In this document: piece by piece, positions 38,061 to 49,586 of the stretch
Layout: every line of letters starts with the position of its first letter
Position numbering within the stretch: position 1 is the first letter of the stretch
Assembly: GCA_026413225.1 (NCBI GenBank)
Contig: CM048557.1
Span: 41,970,371 to 42,034,370, forward strand
DNA: 64,000 nucleotides
Source of the DNA: Otis tarda
Lineage: Eukaryota; Chordata; Aves; Otidiformes; Otididae
Direction: 5' to 3'
Made by a program: the position numbers and the translations under genes
Notes under the pieces: generated by a model
Database searches by the model: none
What the model was told of the DNA's origin: nothing
Seen by the model: the letters and a program-made list of their open reading frames with translations, nothing else

Positions 38061-41000
38061 TCTCCCTGTTTTGTTTCTCCTGTAGGAGTGAGAGTGTGTG
38101 ATTGCTCTGCACTCATCATATTCACCCTCAATCAAGAGAAGTAAGCACTGCTTTCAATATCTAGCAAGAGGCCCCACACGGAGGACTGTATGTTAGTACA
38201 GGGAGAGAGAGGATGCCTTAAAGAATAATGCTGTTTTGCCTCTTCCAATAAAATGCCTTCCTCAAAGTTTCAAGAAAGCTGGTTTCTATTAGTCTTTTTC
38301 TGCTGTCACACAACAGTGCTGGGAGTTTTAAAACAGCAAAAGAAAGTTAGAAAGAAATCTCAGAGTTAACCTGCCTCAAGACTTTCCATCTCATAAGCCC
38401 GAAAAGTGACCTGAGAGAAAGGAGCCCTTTGCCAGATCCCAAACCACAGCAAGGCTGAGCAGACAAAGCGCTGAAGTGCAGGTCAGTCCAGTGATTTATG
38501 CAAGGGGTAGTGAAGTGGAAAATATTTATAAATCACTTGCCTTCTCTCAGAAAAGATACAGGAATAACAATGACATCACTCTTAAATGTGGGAAGAGGAT
38601 TTGAGTGGAAACATGAATGTGTTGCAAAGAGGCATGTTTTTCAATCAAAACATTCACAAACCAAGAGAAAACATAGATTACTTATATAAAGAATCTTTCT
38701 GTAAAGCAATGAACTGCAGTGCTCTGTATCATTAAAAAAAGAAAAATTGTTTCCTTGCAACTGTAAGTAGTAGTTTTAAGTAAAGTGTATATTCTAAGTT
38801 ACTGTGAGCGTGGTAATGCTAACTGGTATAGAGTTGCGTGCAAGTCATTCAGACAGAGTAGGGAAAGCTTAGCACAGGAAGTAGGAATCCCTTCCCCAGC
38901 TTCCAATCTGTTCCTGTGGGAGAAATTACAATTGCCAGGCTCCAAACTTTCTGAGGCAGCAATGTGTCAGGAGTGTAGATGAGAGCACAGAGCAACTGGA
39001 ATTTATCTAAGTGTTCTGGGTTTTTGAACATGTGAAGACAAAAATAATACTAGGAAATATTGAAGCTACTAGGAATTAGTCGAAGCTGAGAGGTGGAGGA
39101 GGTAGCCTGAATGTGCATGGAGAATATATTTTTTTCTTGGGATCTATATCTCATTGCAATATTCCAGAAGAGGTTCAGCCTGTTAAGCCAGAAATCTGCA
39201 GTGTTGTTACTCAGTAGAGAATTGGTGGGAGTTGTCAGTTCTCAGGATTATGATTTGTAAAGAAATTTTGAATGAGTGGGATTTTGTTTCTATACTGAAG
39301 CTCCTTACAGTATAACTGAAGGTGATAAAGAAATCACTTTTAACAATTTGATTCTGGTGTTAGTTATACATGATGGAAATGTGTTTCAAGCCTTTGTCAC
39401 CACATGTAACCTCCTGCAGCTGAGTCACATCTGTTGAAGTGAAACCTTGAGAAGGCATAATAAGAGAAGGATGGGATTCCACTGAAAGCATAATTGAGAA
39501 GGTAGCAGTTCTACTATTCCCAGCTTCAAAAAAGAGCTAGTTTAGATGAGCAGCACATCAGGGTGTGTTCCTGGTCCAGTCAAATATCATTCTGTTAATA
39601 AGGCTTAACAAATTAGTAAAGAAGGAATGTTGTTTTCCCCTCTGCAGAAGAGATTACCTGCATGGTAACTGGCACTAAAGTATTTTTCTTGCTAAAAGCA
39701 GTATTGCTTTCTGGCAAGTGGTGAGCCAAGCAAGCAATCATGACTTTGCTATTCAGAAGATCATATTTTCATTAATTCCTGTTTTGGTTTGTGAGATACC
39801 TGAGAAATTTTACAAGGGGAAGTGAGTTGGAAACCTTGTTTCAATTTATAGGAAGACTGAGAAAGAAAATAAAAGTTACATTTAGGAAATATATGCTGTG
39901 AAAAAACTAACTGCAGCTCTTAGGGAATGTTGTTTGATAAAGTTTTTGTAAGGATAACACAGAAATTAAGACTATACTTTGTGAAACACCTTATCCCCAA
40001 AACACATGTGATTCTTCACTATGGTAAACATATAGAACAGATTTATTCCTAACCTATCCTCAAAAGACTGCAGTTGCTAACTGCATTTTCTGTCATCTGA
40101 GCTTACCGGGTTTTTTAAAAAAAACCCTCAATTGTAACTCCTACCACCCTTGAAAAGGGGAATAAAACCTCTTCAGAGGCTTCACAAAAGCTGTATGCTT
40201 ATTTGACCAAGCCAGGTAAAAAAAAAAAAACAAAATGGAAAATTTTTTTAAGCAGCAAATAGATTACCTTTCCTCTGAACACTACTGGAAAATACACTAA
40301 TCATTAGTATCATCTGAGCTTCCCCTTCCCACCCCGCTCCCCACCGTTGCTGGGAGGCCACCACTTTTTTTATTTTCCTATTATTAAGAAAATATTGGTG
40401 AGAGGTGATAGTCTTCAAAGAGAAAGGCAAAACCCTTTGCTGTTCCTACCATACACATTGTGCTCACCAGCCACTGCCTGTTGGGTCCTGTTGGGTCTGC
40501 ATGTCATTAAGCTTTGATTTACCCCAAGGTTTTTAACGGGAAAACAAAAAGGAAGAGCGAGTAAAGAGATTAAATTACACTTTTAAAAATTACAGTGAGA
40601 AATTTACTTTAACTCTTGAAAAGGTGAATATGAATGTTTGAACAAAATGACGTGTAGCCTGGCAAGTAATCTAACACTCCACTCTCTCTCTGTCATGATC
40701 AGTACAGTTACAAAAATAGACAATTTTTAAGCTTTGGTGGGAACCATATGTTTGGAGTTTTTGGATTAAAGAAAGAGAGAAGTCGTGCACACCTCTAGGG
40801 AAGAACAAGAAGGCAGATCAGGAAGAATTTTACACAGCCAAGAAATAACTGGAATAAGAATGGAGCATCAATCACAAATGACTTCAATTATTTTGTCACC
40901 AAGTGGAATAAGAAGATACAAAGGAGTAGAAAGATGACACATTTCTTAAGCATGATTAGAATGTTTTTAGACACCAGATCAACATGAAATATTGTGTGTC

Positions 41001-43808
41001 TATTTTCTATCAGAACAAAATCTGTTTCGAGAAATTATGCGCTAAAAGTGTTTAATGTAAGTGTTATGACCATAATGAATTCCAACTCTTACCTCTCTCA
41101 TTAAGGGAGAATTGATATTTTAATTGATTAATTAGTTGTTGTTATGGTTATGTTATTAATTGTAATAATTATAGTTCTAAATCTGTGAGCTACTTGACAT
41201 TCCTGGGCCTCTGGGATTGCAGAGGTCCCACTGTGTTTCAAATGCCTTGTGTGTAGGTGCCGGAGCCATCCTACAGGTAGGCAGGAGTATGGAAAATAGA
41301 ATCAATGCAACACAGAACTGCAAAGCCCACCGTAACATTGTGGTAGGTTATTCAAGCATACTCCAAAACACAAAAGAAACAAACAAATCCCTCCTTGTCC
41401 CTTCACAGTCTAAATTTTCTGACTGTGTTCGTCTCTGCACAAAAAGCGTAAGTAAATATACATATTTCCTAGGCCCAGGGGCAGGAGGAATAGCATGTTT
41501 AGATGTTGATTCTAATTGCTGTATGAGATTTTCAGATCTTTGCTGTATTTGCTCTTACTACTGACTGACCATTCCTGAGCGATGTGGACAACACATGACT
41601 GGTGGCTAAAGGATAGGTGAAAATATTTTAGTCAGATTTTTCAGGGGAAAATTTAAAATTTAAAAAGGAAGGTAGGGAAAATTTAGCCATTTAATGATTA
41701 AATATAGTCATAGACCTTGACTACTAGATGGGAACATATATATACACACCATATTTTAAATTAGAGCACTTATAAACTAGCAGATTCTGTATTGGAGGAT
41801 ATCCCCTAAAAAAAAAAAATAAGCATCTTAGACATATAGAAATAAGAAATGGCAACTTAAACGTTAGTAGCCTTAAACTATGATAAATTGTCAAATGTTG
41901 GCGATTTATCTAATATAACCTGGAATAGTTTTGTAAATCCAGATTAACAAATCAAGTTCTCTCTTGAGAACACTCTCAAGTTTTACCTTCAGCACACTAT
42001 GATGCTAATACATCAAACTTCAGCATGGCTAGTGTGTTAAGTGTTAGTGATAAAATTCTTAATTACTGTTATGAGGAACCTGTGACTTCACATTTATATA
42101 CTGCCCACTAACAGACATCCAGAATTTATTCTTTTTTTCCAGACATTCTAAGATCTGTCTAACAGGAAAACTGTCTGTTCTTCCCATCAGTTACTCAGGT
42201 GAGGGCCAAAAAATGCATACTATTTGACAGAATAAAAGCATTGTATCTCAAAGCTAGAAATTATGTTACAACTGAGAAGGAAGCTCAGCTTTCTGGAAGA
42301 ATGCGGAGTAGCTCTGGGAAATCTTGAAACATTGGATGTCAAAGATATTCTGTTTTTACAAAGTAAAAGTTCCTCTGGTAGCTTTCAGATAAGTTTAAAT
42401 GTTTTTCTGCTTTTTTTTTTTTCTTTCTCTGAGGTTTGTGTGTTGGACATGTGCTGAGATTTTATAGTTTAAAGGGTTTGCAGTAGGGTTCCTATAAAAT
42501 GTTTTAAAGCTGTCTAAGAAACGAATACATTTTAAAAATAGTATTTCTGTTAAATGTGTCATATAAAGAATACATGAAAAAATGATGTGATATATGGCTT
42601 TTATTAGATCTCACTTGTGATGGCCTGCTTTTTCATTGATGTGTGATGCATCTCTCCAAATTTCTGCTAATAGTATGTTATATGCCAAAGCTTATACGAT
42701 CGCATACGGCACTGTCAGACTTATATCATTATTTTCATGTCTCTCTCAGAAAATGAGATGAATAGTCATTTATTTCCTTGAATTGTGTGGAGGGAGAAGT
42801 ATGTGCACAGAAATAAATAAAACCATCTGAATCACTAAGTCCTGGTTGTAAGCAGTTCTAACCTGTCAATGTTGGAAACTGCGAGCATAGAATGACCAGT
42901 AACTTAACAAACAATAGGAAATCCAGATATTAGAACTAGACTCTAAAACACAAGAACTATTTATATGGGGGATATATATGAATTTGAGGGGGAAATGCTA
43001 GAAGTATTACAATGTTTTGATTTTTCCTGTGATATCAAGAGCTTCACATTTCAATGTAAGCAGCCCATAGCATGCTTCACACTTAAAAAGAGTTTTAAAG
43101 TTCTCAAATATAGTAGCCAATTGCACAGAGGATTTAAAATACAACATATTTGAAACCTAATATTTTACCCTCAGCAGCTAGATGCTAATGCCTGAACATG
43201 GACAGTTAGCAAACTGAGGGAACCACCACCTCATTGATTACAATGAGTTCATATTTTTAGAATATCCATGTCCAGTAATAACCACCGGCAGCTACCTTCT
43301 GTAAGAGAGAAAAAAATGTCATTCCAGAGAATAAGGTATCAGCCTAAAGCATAGGCAGGCCAAGGTTCAACCTTAGAAATAGAAGAGCTGCTGGAACGTA
43401 CTACTGATATAAAGGTAGCTGTTGTTTTCTTTATGAGAATGCTGGTGATTGATCCTTTATAGACCTTTATAGGCTTTCTGAAAACAAGGAAATGTCTTTC
43501 TTTTGTTCCAAACAGGATCCTTATATGGTATATTCTTTTCAGTATTGTCTTCTGAACTTACAGGTGACTTTCCCTAAGTATTCCTCGTGCAATAGCTCAA
43601 CCAAGAGGAACTTTTTTTGAGACAGATATAGCAGAATTCAATTGGGAGTCTAGCAGCCATCGTAATTTTGGAGTTTTAAATTACCATTGGTCTTACATGC
43701 CTTGTAATGGATGAATTTACCTCCGTTGTGTTTGCTACAGAATTTTGTTAATAGTATTTTATATTCTACAATTAAGCTATTAAATGACAATGTGAAAACT
43801 CAGCATTG
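38061..43808. other. AT-rich unique non-coding sequence
   Basis: No recognised gene or transposon. The 115-codon plus-strand frame at 41217-41564 has many Cys and Ser but no known motif and is probably chance. A T6A8 block flanked by GGG/CCC at 40108-40127 can form a hairpin. Two nearly identical CCTTTATAG units abut at 43457-43476. Confidence 0.65.
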
Positions 43809-43899
43809 TAGAATCATAGAATGGTTAGGGTTGAAAAGGACCTTTAAAGGTCATCTAGTCCAACCCACCTGCAAGGAACATGGACGTCTTCAACTGGAG
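43809..43899 (-). mobile_element. CR1 3' end fragment, about 90 bp
   Basis: Starts TAGAATCATAGAATGG and contains the 14-bp palindrome GACCTTTAAAGGTC (43839-43852) followed by CATCTAGTCCAACCCACCTG. Strongly 5'-truncated: only the 3' UTR is left. It is the same 3'-end type as the copies at 37.7 and 45.2 kb. Confidence 0.92.
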
Positions 43900-45239
43900 T
43901 CATGGGAGCATGTGCAGGTTTGTTAGATTGTAAGGTGGTGAGATCTCCTGGGGTCTGATCCTGCACTCAGTGCAAAGAGAAAAAACTTCCAAGCTTACGT
44001 ACGTACCACTGAAAGCCATGGTTCAGCAGAAAGCGGTACCTACCTGCATGGTGCTGCAGGACCAAGGATTTATTTTAGCAGCTGAAGATACTCAGCATCT
44101 GCTGTTAAACTGAAGAAAATGTAAAGAATCTTTTCAGATCTCTGTCAAATCATTGAAGTGTTTTTAGGATCACAGCCACATCTTCTTCAGTGTTTTAATA
44201 TTCAAATTCTGAATTGGAGTCAGACAAGGTCACTACATGTGTAAGTTGCCTTAAAAGGAAGCCACGGCAATGTGAGAGGGACTATCCTGGTAATTCAGAG
44301 GATGTCTGTCCATCATGAAGAGGAGTTTTAGTAGATGTAGTGGTAATACCAGATTTCACTGAAGTGCTCGTTTTAGCTCCCTGAAGACACAAGTTCTGAT
44401 TTTAATATCTTTCAGTGAAACTCTGTTGCATACTCTATATGATCAGAGTTTTTCTAAAAAAAAAAAACAAACCCAAACAATAGCAAAGGAAATAGAGGAA
44501 CTTCAGTGCAGGCATAAGGAGAACAGAACATGCTTTGGTTTGCCTAATGAGCTTTCACTATACATGGCAAGAAGAGCTCCTGGGGTTTTATTGGACTTCC
44601 CTGCAGTCTCTAGCTACTGAATGTTATTGGCTCTACTAAATATCTAAGAAACAAATATAGAAAAATGTTTAACTAGCTTTAACAACCCAGTTATTTAAGT
44701 GAGTTTTGGTGCTACACAAACCTTGGGTTGAAGCGCTAAAGCGTATCCAACTTCTGTAAAGCCATCATGCAGATGACCACCTTTGTCACTAGAGCATGCA
44801 GTAATGCATCTTATCTGTTTCTGCCTTATCTTTACCATTTATTAATTACTATGAGGTTGGTTTTGTTTGGTTGGTTGGTTTTGTTTTTTTGGTTTGGTTT
44901 TTTTTTTTACGTAAAGGATACTGTAAAAGTCCAGGTTATGTGTTCATAATGCTTTAACAAGGATAACTATTATGATAGCTGCGTGAGTGTTCAGTATATC
45001 AGGACATCTTAAGTTAGAGAGGTTATAATAGACATTTTTATAGACCTCCTAACAGTGTTATGAAGAATATTGTCACTGCACACAAGGCATTACTTATTAT
45101 AAGGAAACATTGTTATTATGAACTTAAACACAATGAAAATGTGCTTATTTAAAAATGGATGTAAGAATTCTGAAAAAAAATAATCATCAAAGGGAAGCAT
45201 GCAACCTACCAAGCCTGAGTAATTAGCCAGCAAAGTAAC
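43900..45239. other. Non-coding sequence
   Basis: No gene or clear transposon. A T/G-rich tract (GGTT and TTTTG units) lies at 44856-44908 and an A run at 44456-44467. Confidence 0.65.
44856..44908. repeat. T/G-rich low-complexity tract
   Basis: GGTTGGTT and TTTTGTTT units merging into a T10 run. The frame across it (44767-44949) gives a Phe/Leu/Val-rich peptide only because of composition. Confidence 0.8.
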
Positions 45240-45844
45240 ATGGCTCCATCAAAAGAAGTGTGGCCAGCAGATCAAGGGAGGTGATTATTCCCCTCTGCCC
45301 TCATTAGATACCCGTGGAGTTCTGCATCCAGCTCTGGAGCCCCCAGCATAAGAAGGACATGGACCAGCTGGAGAAGGTCCAGAGGAGGGCCACAAAGATG
45401 ATCAGAGGGCTGAAGCATGTCTCCTATGAAAACAGGCTGAGAGAGTTGGAGCTGTTCAGTCTGGAGAAGAGAAGGCTCTAAGACCTTGTAGCAGTCTTCC
45501 AGTCCAGTACCTTAAGGGAGCTTATAAGAAAGATGGGGAGAAACTCTTCAGCAGGGCCTGTTGTGAAAGGATGAGGGGCAATGGTTTTAAAATAGAGGGA
45601 GGTAGATTTAGATTGGAAATTAGGAAAAAATTTTTTACAATGCAGGTGGTGAAACGCTGGAACAGGTTACCCAGAGAGGTGGTAGGTGCCTCATCCGTGG
45701 AAGCATTCAAGGCCACATTGGAGGGGCCTCTGAGCAACCTGATCCAGTTGAAGATGTCCCTGCTCCTTGCAGGGGATTTGGACTAGATGACCTTTAAAGG
45801 TCCCTTCCAACCCTAATGATTCTATGATTCTGTGACTCTATGAA
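45240..45844 (+). mobile_element. CR1 retrotransposon, 5'-truncated, about 600 bp
   Basis: The only recent CR1 copy in the window on the plus strand. It enters in the ORF2 C-terminal half (ATCAAAAGAAGTGTGGCCAG; then GGTCCAGAGGAGGGCCACAA), passes the C-terminal tail, whose frame at 45571-45786 reads GGRFRLEIRKKFFT and WNRLPREVVG, and the 3' UTR with GACCTTTAAAGGTC (45789-45802), and ends in octamer repeats ATTCTATG ATTCTGTG ACTCTATG. Several frameshifts and stops interrupt ORF2. It is the best reference copy here for the subfamily also seen at 37.7 and 43.8 kb. Confidence 0.95.
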
Positions 45845-48800
45845 AATCATGAGGCATTTCTATCTAAAAAAATAAAAAATTGATGGTAGTATTAGGTGGT
45901 TCAAAACCTTGGACTGCATCTCTTTGGAGATGCTTTGCTGCTTGTTGCCCATGCTCTACTGTATAGTAGGAGTGATAGGTTTTCAAAAATCAGTTTAACC
46001 TAGAAAGTTGTGATAAGCAGGTTATCTTTTATTTGTAGACCAGAAATCTTCCATTGTTAATTTTTGTCTTATATATTGAAAGCAACTTGTAAAGGAACTT
46101 GCTGTGCAGAGTTATACTGAAATAAAAGCTGAATCCTCTACTTAGGTATTTGAAGGGGGCTTAAAAGTAGTTTTTAGTCAAATTAAGGTCCAAATAAGAA
46201 ATAAAATTTTATGGTGCATCCCTTTTATTTTTGGATCCAACTCTACCAAGATGAACACACCTAGTTAACTTCAAACATGTGAGTAAGCCTGTTACAGGCA
46301 CTAGGATATTTACGTGTTTCAAATTATTTGATTCTGTAAGATTTTTAAAGGCTGTGAATTTTGATCTTTTCACAAGAGCATTTGCTTTTTCCTGCTTTCT
46401 CTGATATTTTATTAGCCTCCAAGTTATCCACAGGCTTGGTTTTAGCTTTGGCAGTGTGAAGATTTGCACTGATTTTCAGCCATTGCAGATTTATATATTT
46501 ATATGCCCACTGGACTTTAACTATAATAATAACTTAATTATAAAAGTCTGAATAATTCCTTCTCTTTTAACAAACCTAGATTGATGCCCTTATTATATAT
46601 GAAAGAGTAATAATTCTAGTACTTGAACTATTTTAGCTGTACTTGATTCTATTTTAAATAGCATACCTCACACTAAGCAAGATTTGTATTACTTAAAAGT
46701 TAAATCCCATTGATTTAATTTGTTTATGTGTAGTTTCAGGAACAAATGTGAGACTTGAAGGAAGAGTTGCACAGCTATGGAATCAGTACTTATCTTGTTT
46801 GGTCATACTGATATTGTAACAGCTTAGATGTAGCAGAGAGTACGCTGTCAGATTGCTCAGTGGAGTGGGAGGCAGAAGAAGTAGTAACATCCTAGCATTA
46901 TTTTTTTTTTATAGTGTAACAGGAAATGGTAAGTTTTTGTCATTAAATTCAGGTGAAGAGTTGTGATCGAGTAAACCAAAATTTAAATGAGCTGTGATAG
47001 CAATGTAACACACAAGAAATAGTTCAAAGGCCTTCTCCTGCAAGCCTTAATTTGAAGGAAAATGTTCCTACAAATGTTCATTTGACTAGCGGTAATTTAC
47101 ATAGTAATCCCATTAGGAACCAATGAGCTCACTTGCATGAGTATGGCAACCTACTTGAGAATGTTTTTTAAGATATATAGTAAAAAGGAAGGGAAAGAAA
47201 GAATTCCAGCTGTGTGAGGGCAGAAACATTTTCCTTAGGCTCTGAATTTCATCTGAATCATTGGTAGCCTTCATGTTCTGCACTTGGCTGAGAAGCTGAG
47301 CGGATCCAGGTATAAAAGACACACTGGTATATGACAAATTGCCACTCACAGAGAGCTAGAGAAAACACACATCTTCCAACTTCAGGAAAAGATGAATTCA
47401 AGGGGATGGAGGATACCCACTGACAGGAAATAAAGTAGGAGTAATGGCTTAATTGGGAAAGTATAAGGTGATGGTGCAGACTACTAGTTGAGTAGGAATG
47501 TCTGAACAGATGTTTCTGAAATACAATTTGTCATAGTGCTAGGAATGGAAGACTTAAGGTATTGAATCAGGTCTGTAGGATATTAGTCTCCTGGACAGTT
47601 GAAAAAGAAGAAAGTTACTTTTAACAGTTGTTATTTCTTAGGATTGTAATTATGGAGCAGAGTCCAGAAGACTACAAAATGTTTTCATTAATAACACAGA
47701 CTTCAATGAAAGGAGATGGATTTTGTCTTGTCCTATGAAATGTTTTGCCTATCACATTAGCATTTTTTAATCTTTTTTTTTTTTTGCTTTTACTGGGACT
47801 CATTTCTTTGTTCTGTTGAGGCTGACCTTTGTTATGCAGTGGACAAACAGGACAGTGCGGTGTCTGTGTGCAGTGTAGTAAATAATTAGAAATGGGTGTT
47901 GCCTGCTGCTTGCATTTTCCCAGGGTAATTTTTTCTCCTTTAGTGGTACAACATTTCTGTTGGTGAATCTTCAGGGGGGGCTCATGAGCAAGGGCTATGA
48001 AAGTAAATTACTGTTAACATGCCATTTTCCAAACAAATTATTCCAGCAGAAATGTCAGAATAACTGCTTGGACCCCATCAGTAGCTTCGACATGCCAGAT
48101 TTTTAGGGCATGACATTTCTTTCTGACTGATGTTGCTGAAGGTTGCCACAAGGTATAAGAGTGTGTGACACTGTAGTAGGAGTACTCGGGAGTGGTAGTC
48201 CTCTAAGGCAGCTGGAGTCATCCTGAAAGTCTTCTACATAGCAATCTGAAAATAAAGGAAAGATCTATCAGCATAAAGTCCATCTGAGCAGGGTCTGTGG
48301 TAGAAAGCCAGATACTTTCAAGCTGCTAAAACCGTGGACTCTCCTGGCTGTATCTGTTCAGCTTTTAACAGGTGTGCTTGAGCTATCTTGAGTTCACAGA
48401 GCCAAGTGGTTTGGGCCAGTTGTATTCACAGCGTCTGTAAGGGCAGAGCTCAAGTGTAAGCCCATGTCCAGGTTTACTGGCATGAGGCGGTGGTGGCTTT
48501 TCAGGTTACGACCACAGTGTGAACCACTGTGGAGGTAGCCTGGGTACTACTGTGAATTACAAACTAATGTGACAGTACAATATGTGATAAAGCCTTTGAG
48601 ACCATATATTAAGGAAGTTGTAATGAGAAGGTGATTCAGACTGTTGTGTATGGGATGTGGGGACAGAATGGAACCTTATATATAAAGGAAAATTATGCTA
48701 GAGAAATAGGGAAAAAGAGATGGGAATCTTGGTAACTGAAAGTAAGATGATAGCAAAGGCAAGAATGAATTATGGTCTTGTACAAAGATGTGAGTAAGCT

Positions 48801-48884
48801 AGAAAAAGGACATATTACACTCTTAAGATGGAAAGAAAGACAAAGATGCTGTTGAGACATAAAGAAAAAAATTGAAATTGTTTT
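45845..48884. other. AT-rich non-coding sequence
   Basis: No gene recognised. A short hairpin (8-bp arms 48512-48519 and 48525-48532, 5-nt loop) occurs in a GC-richer patch at 48400-48560. The plus strand of 48690-48880 is purine-rich and leads directly into the MIR-like element. Confidence 0.65.
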
Positions 48885-49125
48885 AGAAGGCAGGGTAGTA
48901 GCTTTAGGTTGCAAGCATTAGACTGGCATTGAAGAGATATAACTTAGTTCCTAGTTCTTGATTGACCTTGGACAAATCCGTTAATCTGTCCTTGTCTTGT
49001 TCTCTGTCTGTAAATGTGGATAATAATATTTCTGTATCCCTCAATAACATTATGAGAATAAATTCATCTGTAGTGGAGGTACTCAGCTACTATTCCTGTA
49101 GGGGCATGTAAGTACTGAGGTGGAT
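48885..49125 (+). mobile_element. MIR-like CORE-SINE
   Basis: The block follows the MIR layout in order: a worn tRNA-related 5' part (GCATTAGACTGGCATTGAAGA), then TTGATTGACCTTGGACAAAT for the core segment GTGACCTTGGGCAAGT, then TCTGTAAATGTGGATAATAA for CATCTGTAAAATGGGGATAATAA, then TATGAGAATAAATTCAT for GTGAGGATTAAATGAG. Order and spacing agree along more than 150 bp although identity is modest. MIR was active in early amniotes, so such copies survive in bird genomes only as fossils. I am fairly sure of the family but not of the ends. Confidence 0.78.
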
Positions 49126-49507
49126 AGGTTAACCAATCACAGAGAGAGAAATTAAACCTGCAGACCAGGAAGGAAGAGATAAAAGACTTGGAGGATAAAT
49201 TTATTGTGAGTGCTAAAAAGGTTTTGTTTTGAAACAACAGAACAATTCTTATTTTACTTTTCTGTTCAGCCTGGAAATTGCATGCAGTACATAAATCTTT
49301 TAACTATTTGGGCACATAAAGAGTAATTTAAGAAGAATTTAGGTAATTTTTCTTTGACTCGAAAAGCTTTGTTTCCTTGCTTACCTCTAGGTATTGTGTC
49401 AAACTATTACTACTGAGTGCCTTGTAGGATTTAATGACTAATAATGATTTAATTTAATGACCCTAAAAATGAATTCTATGACTAGTCAACTTGCCCTGAA
49501 TTCAATG
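49126..49507. other. AT-rich non-coding sequence
   Basis: Between two old repeats; nothing else seen. Confidence 0.6.
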
Positions 49508-49586
49508 CTGACCCTGCTTGGAGCAGGAGATTGTACCTAGTTGATCTCCAGAGGCCCCTTCCAGCTTGAATGATTCTTGTGATTCC
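49508..49586 (+). mobile_element. Worn CR1 3' end fragment
   Basis: CCCTGCTTGGAGCAGGAGATTG, then TAGTTGATCTCCAGAGGCCCCTTCC and TGAATGATTCTTGTGATTC follow the CR1 3' UTR and octamer end on the plus strand. More changes than in the other CR1 copies and a different 3' wording indicate an older subfamily. About 80 bp remain. Confidence 0.82.

Noticed and set aside
40108..40127. GGG-T6-A8-CCC hairpin resembling a terminator
   Set aside because: In an avian nuclear window with no gene nearby a bacterial-type terminator has no meaning; it is an A/T homopolymer coincidence.
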